DNA of 32,583 nt from Chitinophagales bacterium 62-2 (GCA_002050375.1 MWYU01000728.1:1-32583), one strand, 5' to 3'. Shown: positions 8,888 to 18,304, counted from the first letter of the stretch. Numbers and translations: made by a program. The notes: a model not told the origin generated them from the sequence alone.

Positions 8888-10444
8888 TTATAAGTTCGTT
8901 GTTACAAAAAAGTCATTAGAGAACATTTTCAATTGCTTTTCAGAAAGCAATGAACTTCTTTGTTCTTTCCACTTTGCCACTCTGTCGCCATACATTTTTT
9001 TTGCTAACTCCGGAAACGACCATGCTGCATTCTTACCCCAGTGTATAGTAAAATCTATCCTGTTCTGAATTAATACTTCAATCATTCTTTTACTAAAATT
9101 TTCTAAACTAATCATCCTGTTGTTTCCCTTCCATAAAACACCATCAATTTCAATCATACAGGTAATGGGAAATTTAGTAAAAGCCAGCGTAGCTCTCGAA
9201 GCCTTAACAAATCGCATTGCAAAGATTCCCGGTATGGTACCTGCGTCTCTAACAAGATCGATTAATACTTCAAGTGTCCGTTTTGAATCTTTATGGTCAA
9301 CTCCAACAGAACAGGCAAAAGCTGGACCTTGATTGATTGCATCATCAAATATTTCTCCCAGTGTACCCGTTAGGTTTTAATCAACGCTTGGCAGAATATC
9401 TTTCTCTAAAAGTTTAATAAGCCTCGGAATATTGTTTTTATGTTGGGCCGCAATTTTGCCAAACAATACAATAAGGTCTTTATATAAAGCAGTTTGAATA
9501 CGCGGAATTGGATCAGGGTAGTCTGTTCTAAATTTCTTTTTATACATTGCCTCAACAACATAATCTGCGTTGTCATTATAAGGGTTTATAAAAATTTTAT
9601 AATGATAAGGATTACTTGGCTTTCCATTGGCATCCACTTCAGCGTCGATTTTAAATTCAGAATCCTTAAAATTCATTGTCACTGCTAAATCCAGCGCTAC
9701 GGACTTGTTTATTTTCCTTACATACCTGTTTAAAAGGTACAGATCTTCTGTTTCTATAACAACACCATGTATAAATCCAAACCCTCCCAAACCAACCAAT
9801 GCAGCATTGAATAATGCATCATTTCTAATGACCCTTGCATTTATACTTAATGCAAACTGATCGCTTAAAGCAGGCTCGTTTTGCCTTTCTAAATAAATAA
9901 TGTCGTTTTTATCAGGCCCGATGATTAAGTTAATTCCGACAACAAAATCCTGAACACTGCCTACATTTAGAGCTGATCCATGAACACCGGTTGAAATAGC
10001 TCCTGCAATAGTTTGTCCATTACTTGCACCACACGTTTTTAATGACTTTCCTTCACGCTTTATAAATTCGGTTATTTCTTTAATTTTATTTCCACATTCA
10101 ATTAGAAAAAGGTCCTCTTTCTTAAAAGAAGAATTGGGATGCATTTCATCATTTGAAATTGACTTTTTTATGTTCATGTTTTCATTAAAATGCATTCTGT
10201 CTTTATGATGAGCGACATTGTTCATTGACCACCTTGCACCAAAAGCCCTAAAACCTTCGTTTGCATCTGTGGTCTCTTTAAGTAAGCGCTGTATTTCTTT
10301 TGCAACATCATTGAAACGATCTATTTTAGAAGGTAGCTTGCTATCTGGCTCCAAAGTAGTTTTATATAATATCCTTGTTGGAAACGGACCATTAAAGTGC
10401 ACTGTGTTCCACTTGGATCCTTCCTGTTCTGAAGTAGTTGCCAT
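8888..10444 (-). pseudogene. FAD-linked (D-arabinono-lactone-oxidase-like) oxidoreductase interrupted by one in-frame TAA
   Basis: The track splits this into a 355-aa ORF (9377-10444) and a 109-aa ORF (8888-9217). Both are in the same frame. Between them one TAA codon (9379-9377) is followed without any further stop by NLTGTLGEIFDDAINQGPAF... running into the second ORF, for 518 codons in total. The first part is a PCMH-type FAD-binding domain (SNGQTIAGAISTGVHGSA, about residues 140-160). The second is an ALO-like C-terminal domain ending FTIHWGKNAAW...LLSEKQLKMFSND. The usual GxxHS histidine for covalent FAD appears as GARWS, so FAD would be non-covalent. The gene starts 1 nt after a lipoprotein gene and is probably co-transcribed. 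The most economical reading is a recent nonsense mutation or a base-call error; programmed readthrough is less likely. Confidence 0.85.
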
Positions 10445-10445
10445 A

Positions 10446-10793
10446 TTAGTTTTTTTCTTTTAAACAAGTGTACTTCACCTTAACCTTTCTAATTTTGCCA
10501 AGAGTTAAGCCACTAAGCAATACACCTCCTAAAGTTGCACGATATTCAACTGAATGAAAGCCTCCTTCCGGACATCCTTCCTGGAACAACACGTAATTTT
10601 TTGCGAGTGATAATTTAATCGTTGTATCAATTTGAATTACTTGCCTGGCATTATAGAAGCCTATATCGTTATTCAAAGGATCAGGAACAGGTAGGCCTTT
10701 TTTATTAACGAGAATAATAGAATAGCATGACTGAACAGATAATAATAAAAGCACTAAAAAAGAAACAACGGCGACCTTACTTTTTAAGCTCAT
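10446..10793 (-). CDS. Small lipoprotein of unknown function
   Basis: The 115-residue product has a basic N-terminus, a hydrophobic core and a lipobox-like VQSC with Cys at residue 23, so it should be a membrane-anchored lipoprotein. The mature part has LPVPDPLNNDIGFYNARQVIQIDTTIKL and a C-terminal VKVKYTCLKEKN. Three mature cysteines (the anchor, EGC and YTC) may pair two by two. I do not recognise a named family; a distant resemblance to Bor-like surface lipoproteins is only a guess. Its stop lies 1 nt from the start of the FAD-linked oxidase, suggesting translational coupling and a shared process at the envelope. Confidence 0.75.
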   Translation of the reverse strand: MSLKSKVAVVSFLVLLLLSVQSCYSIILVNKKGLPVPDPLNNDIGFYNARQVIQIDTTIKLSLAKNYVLFQEGCPEGGFHSVEYRATLGGVLLSGLTLGKIRKVKVKYTCLKEKN

Positions 10794-11147
10794 CTAAATT
10801 TTTTTAAAAGATAATGGTAAGTTTTATTTCAGCTTTTACTTCTATTTATTAAGCCACTCAGCTACATCTTTTTATTTGCGTTGGGAGGTACTAAATTTCT
10901 TCTAAAACTAATACGGTAAAATCACATTTGCAAGGAGGTCGAAAAAATTACTGATACAAACTATTGCTGCTGTAAAATACACTTTGATGAGCTACTTATT
11001 GTTGTTACTGTTGCACAAGAAGGCATGACATAGGTAAGAGACAGGCAGATATCCAAATCCGGCTAAAACGTTTTTCTCCAATCATCACCAAATAATTAGA
11101 AATTCGTCTTCATGTTTTTAGAGCTAACAACTAATCATAACAATTCA
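10794..11147. other. Non-coding stretch of 354 nt
   Basis: I see no open frame of credible length on either strand, no tRNA-like fold and no clear terminator. It lies upstream of the lipoprotein gene and downstream of the DUF72 gene (both minus strand), so it should hold the promoter of the lipoprotein-oxidase pair. No exact TAnnTTTG was found; TATCTTTT near 10810 differs in the last base. Confidence 0.45.
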
Positions 11148-11882
11148 TTAAATATGAAACTGTAAAACATATTCTTCCATCTCTTTAGCATTTTTAATTG
11201 CCGATCCCCCAATATCGTTGTTGAAATAAATATAGACTTCCTTAGTTTTTGTGTTTGCGTGTATCTCATCTGCTATCATTGTCAGTTTAGACAATTCGTA
11301 AGGGGAGGAGTATAAATGTGGGATGCCGTGAAAACGATAATATACAACTTTCGTATTTTGAATTACATCCTCCGGCAGTTGAGGATGACTCATGCCACAA
11401 AAAGTAATATCATGTTTCGAGAGCTTATTATAGACCTCCGCGTTCCACCAGCTTTCATGTCTAAATTCTAAAACATTCTTTACTGAAAGGTCAAGATTAT
11501 CTATAATTTGTTCAAGCTTTTCTTCTTTATAAACCATTTGTGGGGGCATTTGAAACAAAACACATCCTAACTTTTCTTTCAAACCTTCCTGCACAGTACC
11601 ATAGAAATCCTGAACCATTCTTTTGGTCTCTATAAATTTTTTATAGTGCGTTATTAAACGCGGTGCCTTTACCGAAAAACTGAAGGACCCATCACTTTCA
11701 TTATACCAGGGTTCTAAAACCAATAACCGCGGAAAGCGATAGAAAGTGACATTAAGCTCAAATGATTTGAAGTGCTGGTTATAGAAATTGAACCACTTAC
11801 TTTGAGCAAGACCTTCAGGATAGAATATCCCTTTCCAATGCTTATAATGAAATCCTGAACATCCGATCCTCCACTTTGACAT
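11148..11882 (-). CDS. DUF72 family protein
   Basis: The domain begins WRIGCSGFHYKHWKGIFYP and contains FNSFELN-like FKSFELNVTFYRFP, FSVKAPRLITHYKKF, FQMPPQ, LEFRHESWW and VYYRFHG, the standard run of DUF72 motifs on a TIM-barrel-like fold. No biochemical role is established. The track begins at 11954, but the first 24 codons (MAFALFSLYRF...) do not resemble the family. ATG at 11882 (MSKWRIGCSG) gives 244 residues and the usual start. It is downstream of the lone PBP gene on the same strand, with a 77 to 150-nt gap, so probably separate. Confidence 0.92.
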   Translation of the reverse strand: MSKWRIGCSGFHYKHWKGIFYPEGLAQSKWFNFYNQHFKSFELNVTFYRFPRLLVLEPWYNESDGSFSFSVKAPRLITHYKKFIETKRMVQDFYGTVQEGLKEKLGCVLFQMPPQMVYKEEKLEQIIDNLDLSVKNVLEFRHESWWNAEVYNKLSKHDITFCGMSHPQLPEDVIQNTKVVYYRFHGIPHLYSSPYELSKLTMIADEIHANTKTKEVYIYFNNDIGGSAIKNAKEMEEYVLQFHI

Positions 11883-12031
11883 AAAATTTAATAGAAACAT
11901 TTGCAATTTTAAAACCGCAGTAAACCTATAAAGAGAAAATAATGCAAAAGCCAATGAATTAATGCACTGGCTTTCTAAAATTATAGCTTCTATTTACCTT
12001 ACCAACCGCCTAATCTCGTTAGGCTGTGCTG

Positions 12032-14515
12032 TTAATTGGTGTCATCAGTCTTGCCTTCTCTTCTTTGCTGGCGTCGTAATTTTCGTTTCTCTCGCGGACT
12101 AAGATCTTCAATATTTGGTTCCGCCGGCTTAACTTCAGCTTTAGGCGGTGTCTCTGTAGTTGTTTTTAAATTGCTAACTCCCGGCTTTGTTTTTTCAGCG
12201 GGAATATCACTTTCAGCACCTATATCTTCAGGCTTCGTATCCGGGATTATATAATCTTCAGAAGAGCCGTTACCCATATCTTCACCTTCTGCTTTTGGAA
12301 TGTCGTTATTTACATTATTCTGGTAATCATAAATAACATCATTACTCATTATTTCAGGTTTGGAGAACTGTGCATTTCTATCTAAACCCAACGTTTTATC
12401 TGCTAATGCCTTATTGAAGAAGTACGCCCAGATAGGTAAGGCTGCAGAAGAACCCTGTCCCATTTCATCACTGTTGAAGCGAATAAACCGATCATCGCAG
12501 CCTACCCATGCACCGGCAAGTAACTGTGGAGTATAACCTATAAACCAGGCATCGCTATTATCATTCGTAGTTCCTGTTTTACCGGCGATCTCGCCTGTTA
12601 ATCCATAGCTTGCCATACGACGGCCTGTTCCCTGCTGAATAACTCCCTGCATCATTAAGGCAACACTATATGCAGTTACTTCACTGATAACTTCTTTACG
12701 TTGGGCGGGCAAAAAGTTTTCCAGAACATTACCATTCTTGTCTTCGATACGGGCAATCATTAAAGGCTTGGAATTGAAGCCACGGCCAGGATACATACTA
12801 TAACCCTGCATCATTTCGTACAAACTTATTTCGCAGGCTCCTAATGCAATAGAGGGGAAAGGATCAATTTTAGTTTGAATATTACAGTTCCTTAAAAAGT
12901 CGACAAAGCGTTTAGCGCCATCGTTACCTCCATTGCCTAATTGCTTCATGATATAAGCAGTAGCACAGTTGCGCGACCACATTAAGGCTGATGCCATTGA
13001 CACGGAACGACCTGTACATGTAGCATCCGTAGCGGGAACGAGGCCAAGGCTACCAAAGTCCTGCTGCACATCACGTACAGTAGTATTAGGAGTAAAGCCT
13101 GCATCTTCTATGGCAAGACCATAAAGCAAAGGTTTAATAGTACTGCCTACCTGCCTTTTGGTATTTACATTTACGTGATCATATTTAAAGTTCTTAAAAT
13201 CAATTCCACCTACCCAGGCTTTAATTTCTCCGCTAAGCGGATCCATTACCATAAAACCTGCCTGTAACATTTGCCTGTGATACTTAATAGAGTCATAAGG
13301 GGTCATGGTTGTATCGGCTTCACGTTTAGTGTTCCAAGCAAAAATCTTCATGTGCGTTTTTCTAAAAAAGGTCCTTTTAATATCTTTCTCTTCAAGACCC
13401 TCTTTCTTAAGGTTTTTCCAGCGCTCACTATTTTTCATTGCGGTTTGCAAAACTTCTTCCCGGTCTTTCCATACAGTGCCCTTGCGAATATTGCTTTGTG
13501 AGTTCAATATCTTTTGCATGTAACTCACATGCTTACTTACAGCTTCTTCAGCGTAAACCTGCATCCGTGGATTTATAGTTGTGTAAATTCTTAAACCATC
13601 ACGATACAAGTCATAATTATCACCGTTTGGTTTGGTGTGCTCTTTACACCACTTTTTCATTTCCTGCCCTAAAACCATTCTAAAATAAGGAGCTAAACCG
13701 GCTGTCTCGTTAATCTTCTTGTAGTTTAATGCAATTGGTTTTGCTTTAAGCCGCGAAGCTTGAGTGGTAGTAAGAAAATTGTTGCGAACCATTTGGTCGA
13801 GTACAGTATTACGGCGGTCGAGCGCCATTTTTGGATTAACCCTGGGGTTATACAAAGTTGATCCTTTAAGCATTCCGATTAATACAGCCGCTTCTTCAAT
13901 ATTAATTACATCGGGATCTTTCTGAAAAAAAATGCGGGAAGCATTTCTAATGCCAAATACATTATCGCCGAAGGGAACAGTATTAAGGTAAAATGCAAGA
14001 ATTTCATCTTTTGTAAAATTCCTTTCTAACTTAACGGCTATAATCCACTCTTTAACTTTTTGCATAGTTCGCGAAATAGGGTTGCGGGCCCTGTTTCCAT
14101 TAAATAAGTTGAAAGCTAACTGTTGAGAAATTGTACTCGCTCCTCCGTCTTTGCCTAAGTGAGCAATAGCCCGTGCCAGTCCACGGCCGTCAATTCCGCT
14201 GTGATTATAAAATCTTTCATCTTCAGTTGCTATTAATGCATGAACTACATGCGGACTAATGTCATGAAAATCAGTGTTTGATCTGTCTTCCAAAAAGTAT
14301 TTTCCCATTACGGTTCCATCATCGGCAATCACTTCGCTTGCCAATGAAGCACTTGGGTTTTCAAGGTCATCAATAGAAGGCATCTTTCCGAAGACACCCC
14401 AGTTTGCCAATAGTAATAAAAGAATAAAAGAACCAAATCCCATTAACACAATTCTATAGAATATTTTTACTGAAGTACTGGTGCGTCTTTTTGTTGCTAT
14501 TCTTTTTGTTGCCAT
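12032..14515 (-). CDS. Class A penicillin-binding protein (PBP1a-like, GT51 plus transpeptidase)
   Basis: This bifunctional peptidoglycan synthase polymerises lipid II and crosslinks the strands in the periplasm. A basic cytoplasmic tip and one membrane helix (about residues 18-43) precede the GT51 domain with ATEDERFYNHSGID (catalytic Glu 98) and GASTISQQLAFNLF. The transpeptidase domain carries S458 in GSTIKP, SRN at 514-516 and KTGTT at 646-650, so all three penicillin-binding motifs are present. The C-terminal 100 residues are a Pro/Glu/Lys-rich tail ending in a basic SPREKRKLRRQQRREGK stretch. Length of 827 is normal. A TAGCTTTG -7 element lies 40 nt upstream. The start MATKRIATKRR fits the membrane topology. 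Confidence 0.96.
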   Translation of the reverse strand: MATKRIATKRRTSTSVKIFYRIVLMGFGSFILLLLLANWGVFGKMPSIDDLENPSASLASEVIADDGTVMGKYFLEDRSNTDFHDISPHVVHALIATEDERFYNHSGIDGRGLARAIAHLGKDGGASTISQQLAFNLFNGNRARNPISRTMQKVKEWIIAVKLERNFTKDEILAFYLNTVPFGDNVFGIRNASRIFFQKDPDVINIEEAAVLIGMLKGSTLYNPRVNPKMALDRRNTVLDQMVRNNFLTTTQASRLKAKPIALNYKKINETAGLAPYFRMVLGQEMKKWCKEHTKPNGDNYDLYRDGLRIYTTINPRMQVYAEEAVSKHVSYMQKILNSQSNIRKGTVWKDREEVLQTAMKNSERWKNLKKEGLEEKDIKRTFFRKTHMKIFAWNTKREADTTMTPYDSIKYHRQMLQAGFMVMDPLSGEIKAWVGGIDFKNFKYDHVNVNTKRQVGSTIKPLLYGLAIEDAGFTPNTTVRDVQQDFGSLGLVPATDATCTGRSVSMASALMWSRNCATAYIMKQLGNGGNDGAKRFVDFLRNCNIQTKIDPFPSIALGACEISLYEMMQGYSMYPGRGFNSKPLMIARIEDKNGNVLENFLPAQRKEVISEVTAYSVALMMQGVIQQGTGRRMASYGLTGEIAGKTGTTNDNSDAWFIGYTPQLLAGAWVGCDDRFIRFNSDEMGQGSSAALPIWAYFFNKALADKTLGLDRNAQFSKPEIMSNDVIYDYQNNVNNDIPKAEGEDMGNGSSEDYIIPDTKPEDIGAESDIPAEKTKPGVSNLKTTTETPPKAEVKPAEPNIEDLSPREKRKLRRQQRREGKTDDTN

Positions 14516-14555
14516 AATATTGAAAATAATCCTTTGAGAATTTTTGAAGTCTCTG

Positions 14556-14563
14556 CAAAGCTA
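14556..14563 (-). promoter_or_regulatory. Candidate -7 element for the class A PBP gene
   Basis: On the minus strand TAGCTTTG matches TAnnTTTG exactly, about 40 nt before the ATG. No TTG was found at the usual -33 distance. Confidence 0.35.
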
Positions 14564-14595
14564 TAGAACTACTTACACTTAGCTTGCTATTGTTA

Positions 14596-17500
14596 TTAGA
14601 ATTTACCGGGAAGCGCTTCTCTTAGTAATTGTTGATAAGCATCCATATTTTTATTAGTTTTTAATAACTCAAGATTGGCGTTACTAATGATTATAAAACT
14701 GTATTTATTTGCTGACAGCCACGGCAAAATTCTGCTTCCGGTAACTGGTCTAACTTCGTCTATATAATTAACTGCAGCCTTTGCATCGTTAAAAGGCCCT
14801 TCTAAAACCATATTGAACCTTTCATCTAATTTTAAAGAAGACATGGCAATGGGTTGGTTATAAAACCTTTCGCGGTTATAGCGGTTGAACGCATTTCTCG
14901 CCTCACTTGCGTAAACCTCATCTACTTTATCCATAAGCAATACGACATATTGTGGATCGGTTGAAACAAAGGTGAAATTCTTAACGACTATTGGAGCAGG
15001 AGGTGCAACGGCGGTATCTTTTTTAATGTCAGGCTTTTTAGCGACAGGAGGTGCAGCTACAGTATCTTTTTTAACTACAGGTTTTTCAGTTATAGCAGGA
15101 AGTTTAGCTACAGTATCTTTTTTAACTACAGGTTTTTCAGTTATAGCAGGAAGTTTAGCTACGGTATCTTTTTTAACTACAGGTTTTTCAGTTATAACAG
15201 GAGGTTTAGCTACGGTATCTTTTTTAACTGCCGGAGGCTCAGGTTTCACGTTAATAGGATTGTTAACCTTTGGATTATTATCAACTTTTGGTATTGCAGT
15301 GCCTGCATTTTCATTTGTAGGTTTTGTTACTATTGTATTATCTACCGGCATACCCTTTCTCACATCCTCGTTTCTCGTAATTTCTAGTTTAGCAAGATCA
15401 CTTTCAATTTGTTTGCGTCGTCTTAAAACATCAATCATTGTTTTAGCGCGTTCTGCCATAGGATTACTGCTATATAAACTGGTAAGATTGGTAAGCACTT
15501 TTATAGCAGTACTGTCTTCGGTTTGCTTTACATAATAAATAGATTCAATAAACAACAGTTGGGGCGTCCAATAAGAATTGCCGTAAATGCTGTCTGCAAT
15601 TTTCTTTTCTGATTTCGCCCTCTCAAAATTCCCTTCGATAAACATGTTGTAAATGTCTTCGTACTTTTTTGTTGCAGGGCCTGACTGAACGTTGTTTTTA
15701 GCAAGTGCCGGGTTTTGTATCAGTTTTGCAAGCTTGCCATTTGGTGAGGATGCAATAAGCGCCCTTTTATAAAAATCAGCTTTTTCTTTATCGCCAGTTT
15801 TTTGATAAGCATTAGCAAGATTGAAAAGTATTTCTTCGGTATAAGCATTATTTGGAAAGCGCCTTAGCAGTTCTTCGTATGCTTTTATAGCCGAAGGGTA
15901 GTCTTCCAGTTTATTTAAAAATGTTTGTGCAAGGGTATACAAAGCTTCTCTTACTGTAATATTGCTTTCAGCAATTTGCTGGTCGGTGAGCGGCACATTT
16001 TGCAGTAACCCCTCATAGCTAATATCGGCTGTTTTCCCCGATGTATTATTTGCAGTATTTGCCGCAGCGCCGGTATCTATAATTGCGAGGCCGGGGTTTT
16101 GACGGTTTGCTGCACCTTGCCTGCGCCAGTTATCTGTATTAGGGCGCTGTCCCCACCTGCTTTTAAATTCGCTAAACCCGCGTGCTTTTGCTGAAGCATT
16201 ATAAAAATAAAAATCATTGCTTTTCTCGGTGCTTGCAAACAAATCGGAAGCCTGCTGCATTACAGCGGGATTAACACTTTCTACCTCTTCGTCTTTTAAG
16301 CCCTGTGCTCTGCGTAACTGCCGCGCCAGTTTTTTTATAAACGCTTCTCTTTGTTCAGCAGGCATTTTAGCAAGCGCCTGTAAACTATCCTGCCTGGTAA
16401 TGCTAACCGTATTTTCCGTAATAATTTTTAAAGGAGGTTTACGATCGTTTACCCTGTTCCTGTCAGGATCATTTGAAAGAGCATTTACTTCAACACTGTC
16501 GTAGAAATTATATGCAACGGGATAAATTTTACGGTCAAAATTCATATCCCCTAATAAAAGAAAAGATTGGCTTCGTTGGGCAGGATTATTTGCAGTGTAC
16601 TTCACACTTTTAAGAAGATCGTCCTGTGCATTTTCAAAGTTTTTTCTTTCAAGCTCGATGGAGGCTGCGGCATAATAAATAATGTCCCTGTAATTTTCGT
16701 ACTTATCTCTTCTGGCCATTTGGTGAAGCGCATCAATATTCTCCTGCATGTAATTCTTATTATCAGAACGGTTAATTCTAATTGAATTTAGGCGTGCATA
16801 AACATCCATGACAGGATCGGTAGTGTGCTTTATACTACGATGGTAATATTCCACCGCTTCTTCGTTCTTATTATCTAACTGGTACATCTGTGCAATCAGA
16901 TATTCCCAACGGGCTCTTTCCTGGCCGGTAGAAGCCTCAGTGAGTGCATTGTTTAAATGAAAAGCAGAGCTGTCGTAAACCTTTTGTTTATAAAACCAGT
17001 AAGCTAAAACTTCCTCTAAATCTGTGTGTAACCTCGCTGGAAAATTAAGATCGTTTCTAAGTATTTCAATTACCCCTGCAGCTTCTCCGAATTCATTCTT
17101 CTCAATATGGTTTCTCACCTGCCAAATAAAACTTTCGTTACGGCTGGGCTGGCGGGTGGTAAGTTTATTCCAAATGCTGCTTTTTTCAACTGTTGCAATA
17201 CTAAATTCACCTTTATCGTTACTTGCATTACTGCCAATGGGAATATGATAGCCGCCTTCCTCCTTGGGCGCATAAGCGTAATTGAGATATTGTAATGTTA
17301 GTCCGGCAGAGTCCTGGTCTTTCCTATAAAAATATGCTTTGGCTAAAAGCAAATACATATTATCTATCCAGCTATTTCTAAGGTCATGCAATAAAATACC
17401 TGCCGTGCATTTATAAATAATAGAGTCAAGTTCGCTCTTATCCTGCGAGGTTACATCTAGCGAGTAATTATAAAAAGAAAGCAGTTGTGAGTAATCATCT

Positions 17501-17787
17501 TTAAAAGAAGTTTTTGCACGAACTACCAAATCGTTTAGACGATTGTTAGCGTTGAAATAGTAGTTATAATGAGTAGTTGTATTATGATAAACCTTTCGGG
17601 GAAAGTTGAATTTTTTATTACCGGTTTTTTCAGAAGCTAATTTCCTGTTTTCATATTTTTTAGGTTTGATAAGTTCTACTTCAAACCCTTTTTGAGCATG
17701 ACTGAATAAAAACAAAAACGATAAAAGAAGCGTAGTGTATATACTACGGATATAGATCTTGAATAATGGACGACTGTTTAAAAGCAT
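14596..17787 (-). CDS. sprE: SprE/PorW-like TPR lipoprotein of gliding motility and type IX secretion
   Basis: SprE/PorW is needed for the type IX secretion system, probably at the inner face of the outer membrane. The start is most likely ATG at 17787 (MLLNSRPLFKIYIRS...LFSHAQKG, a signal peptide) rather than the track's 17853. TPR-type helices cover roughly residues 200-450 and 600-780 (for example ITVREALYTLAQTFLNKLEDYPSAIKAYEELLRRFP). A Lys/Pro-rich linker with a tandem repeat follows, then a C-terminal domain (YVVLLMDKVDEVYASEARNAFNRYNRERFYN... LPWLSANKYSFIIIS) that I associate with SprE/PorW. It is transcribed divergently from the AtpZ-containing cluster, an arrangement I recall from other Bacteroidota. 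No lipobox Cys is obvious near the cleavage site, so it may be soluble. Confidence 0.82.
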   Translation of the reverse strand: MLLNSRPLFKIYIRSIYTTLLLSFLFLFSHAQKGFEVELIKPKKYENRKLASEKTGNKKFNFPRKVYHNTTTHYNYYFNANNRLNDLVVRAKTSFKDDYSQLLSFYNYSLDVTSQDKSELDSIIYKCTAGILLHDLRNSWIDNMYLLLAKAYFYRKDQDSAGLTLQYLNYAYAPKEEGGYHIPIGSNASNDKGEFSIATVEKSSIWNKLTTRQPSRNESFIWQVRNHIEKNEFGEAAGVIEILRNDLNFPARLHTDLEEVLAYWFYKQKVYDSSAFHLNNALTEASTGQERARWEYLIAQMYQLDNKNEEAVEYYHRSIKHTTDPVMDVYARLNSIRINRSDNKNYMQENIDALHQMARRDKYENYRDIIYYAAASIELERKNFENAQDDLLKSVKYTANNPAQRSQSFLLLGDMNFDRKIYPVAYNFYDSVEVNALSNDPDRNRVNDRKPPLKIITENTVSITRQDSLQALAKMPAEQREAFIKKLARQLRRAQGLKDEEVESVNPAVMQQASDLFASTEKSNDFYFYNASAKARGFSEFKSRWGQRPNTDNWRRQGAANRQNPGLAIIDTGAAANTANNTSGKTADISYEGLLQNVPLTDQQIAESNITVREALYTLAQTFLNKLEDYPSAIKAYEELLRRFPNNAYTEEILFNLANAYQKTGDKEKADFYKRALIASSPNGKLAKLIQNPALAKNNVQSGPATKKYEDIYNMFIEGNFERAKSEKKIADSIYGNSYWTPQLLFIESIYYVKQTEDSTAIKVLTNLTSLYSSNPMAERAKTMIDVLRRRKQIESDLAKLEITRNEDVRKGMPVDNTIVTKPTNENAGTAIPKVDNNPKVNNPINVKPEPPAVKKDTVAKPPVITEKPVVKKDTVAKLPAITEKPVVKKDTVAKLPAITEKPVVKKDTVAAPPVAKKPDIKKDTAVAPPAPIVVKNFTFVSTDPQYVVLLMDKVDEVYASEARNAFNRYNRERFYNQPIAMSSLKLDERFNMVLEGPFNDAKAAVNYIDEVRPVTGSRILPWLSANKYSFIIISNANLELLKTNKNMDAYQQLLREALPGKF
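15056..15229 (-). repeat. 51-bp tandem repeat inside sprE
   Basis: About 3.4 copies of a 51-bp unit with nearly identical DNA sequence encode KPVVKKDTVAKLPAITE-type 17-residue units. Degenerate further copies lie on both sides (from about 15005). The near identity at silent positions points to recent expansion by slippage or unequal recombination. Confidence 0.9.
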
Positions 17788-17882
17788 AATCAGGAAGAAA
17801 ATATTTTTAAAAATAACGTTATTTTTCTTTGCGGGCATAGGAATACAGGCCAATTGCTACCTTTAACCTTTTATAAAACATT

Positions 17883-18278
17883 ATGGCCAAACCGGAGGCT
17901 CCAAGTACATTAAAACGTCTTAACAACCGCTACCGTCTGGTTATAATGAATGATGATACTTATGAGGAAGTAATTACTTTTAAATTAACCCGGCTAAGTG
18001 TTTATATCGCCTCAAGCAGCATATTTGTTATTTTAGTTTGCCTTACAGTTGCCCTGATTGTTTTTACACCTTTAAAGCAATATGTGCCGGGGTACGCAAC
18101 CCAATCTGCACGTAAAGAATTGCAGGGTTTAAAATTGCGAACCGACTCACTTGAGCAGGCAATGAAAAATAAAGACCAATACCTTTTAAACCTGAAAAAA
18201 GTGCTTACGGGAAATGTAAATACCGTATATGATACAACTCCTTTGAAGGTGCGAAAGCCTGTAAGGATTAATGATTAA
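17883..18278 (+). CDS. Membrane-anchored coiled-coil protein, M23-peptidase N-terminus-like
   Basis: The 131-residue protein has a cytoplasmic basic head (RLNNRYRLVIMNDDTYEEVITFKLTRLS), one membrane helix (about residues 42-66) and a short periplasmic coiled coil (ARKELQGLKLRTDSLEQAMKNKDQYLLNLKKVL). The layout matches the first third of Bacteroidota membrane-anchored M23 metallopeptidases, but no peptidase domain follows; the frame simply stops. It starts at ATG 17883 and is 26 nt upstream of the AtpZ-like gene in the same direction. Whether it is a remnant or a small scaffold in its own right cannot be decided. No enzymatic motif is visible. Confidence 0.8.
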   Translation: MAKPEAPSTLKRLNNRYRLVIMNDDTYEEVITFKLTRLSVYIASSSIFVILVCLTVALIVFTPLKQYVPGYATQSARKELQGLKLRTDSLEQAMKNKDQYLLNLKKVLTGNVNTVYDTTPLKVRKPVRIND

Positions 18279-18304
18279 TTTTTCAATTAATAGTTTCACC
18301 GCTA

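Noticed and set aside
9377-9379. Selenocysteine or pyrrolysine recoding, or a reassigned stop code
   Set aside because: The interrupting codon is TAA, not TGA or TAG, no SECIS-like hairpin was seen just after it, and TAA is the ordinary stop of many genes here.
15005-15240. CRISPR-like or minisatellite array
   Set aside because: Repeats are contiguous without unique spacers and keep the sprE frame, so it is a coding tandem repeat, not a CRISPR.
14972-15535. 187-aa plus-strand ORF with FLTTGFSVIAGSLATVS repeats
   Set aside because: It is the antisense shadow of the 51-bp tandem repeat in sprE; its periodic hydrophobic product follows from the Lys/Pro repeat on the coding strand.
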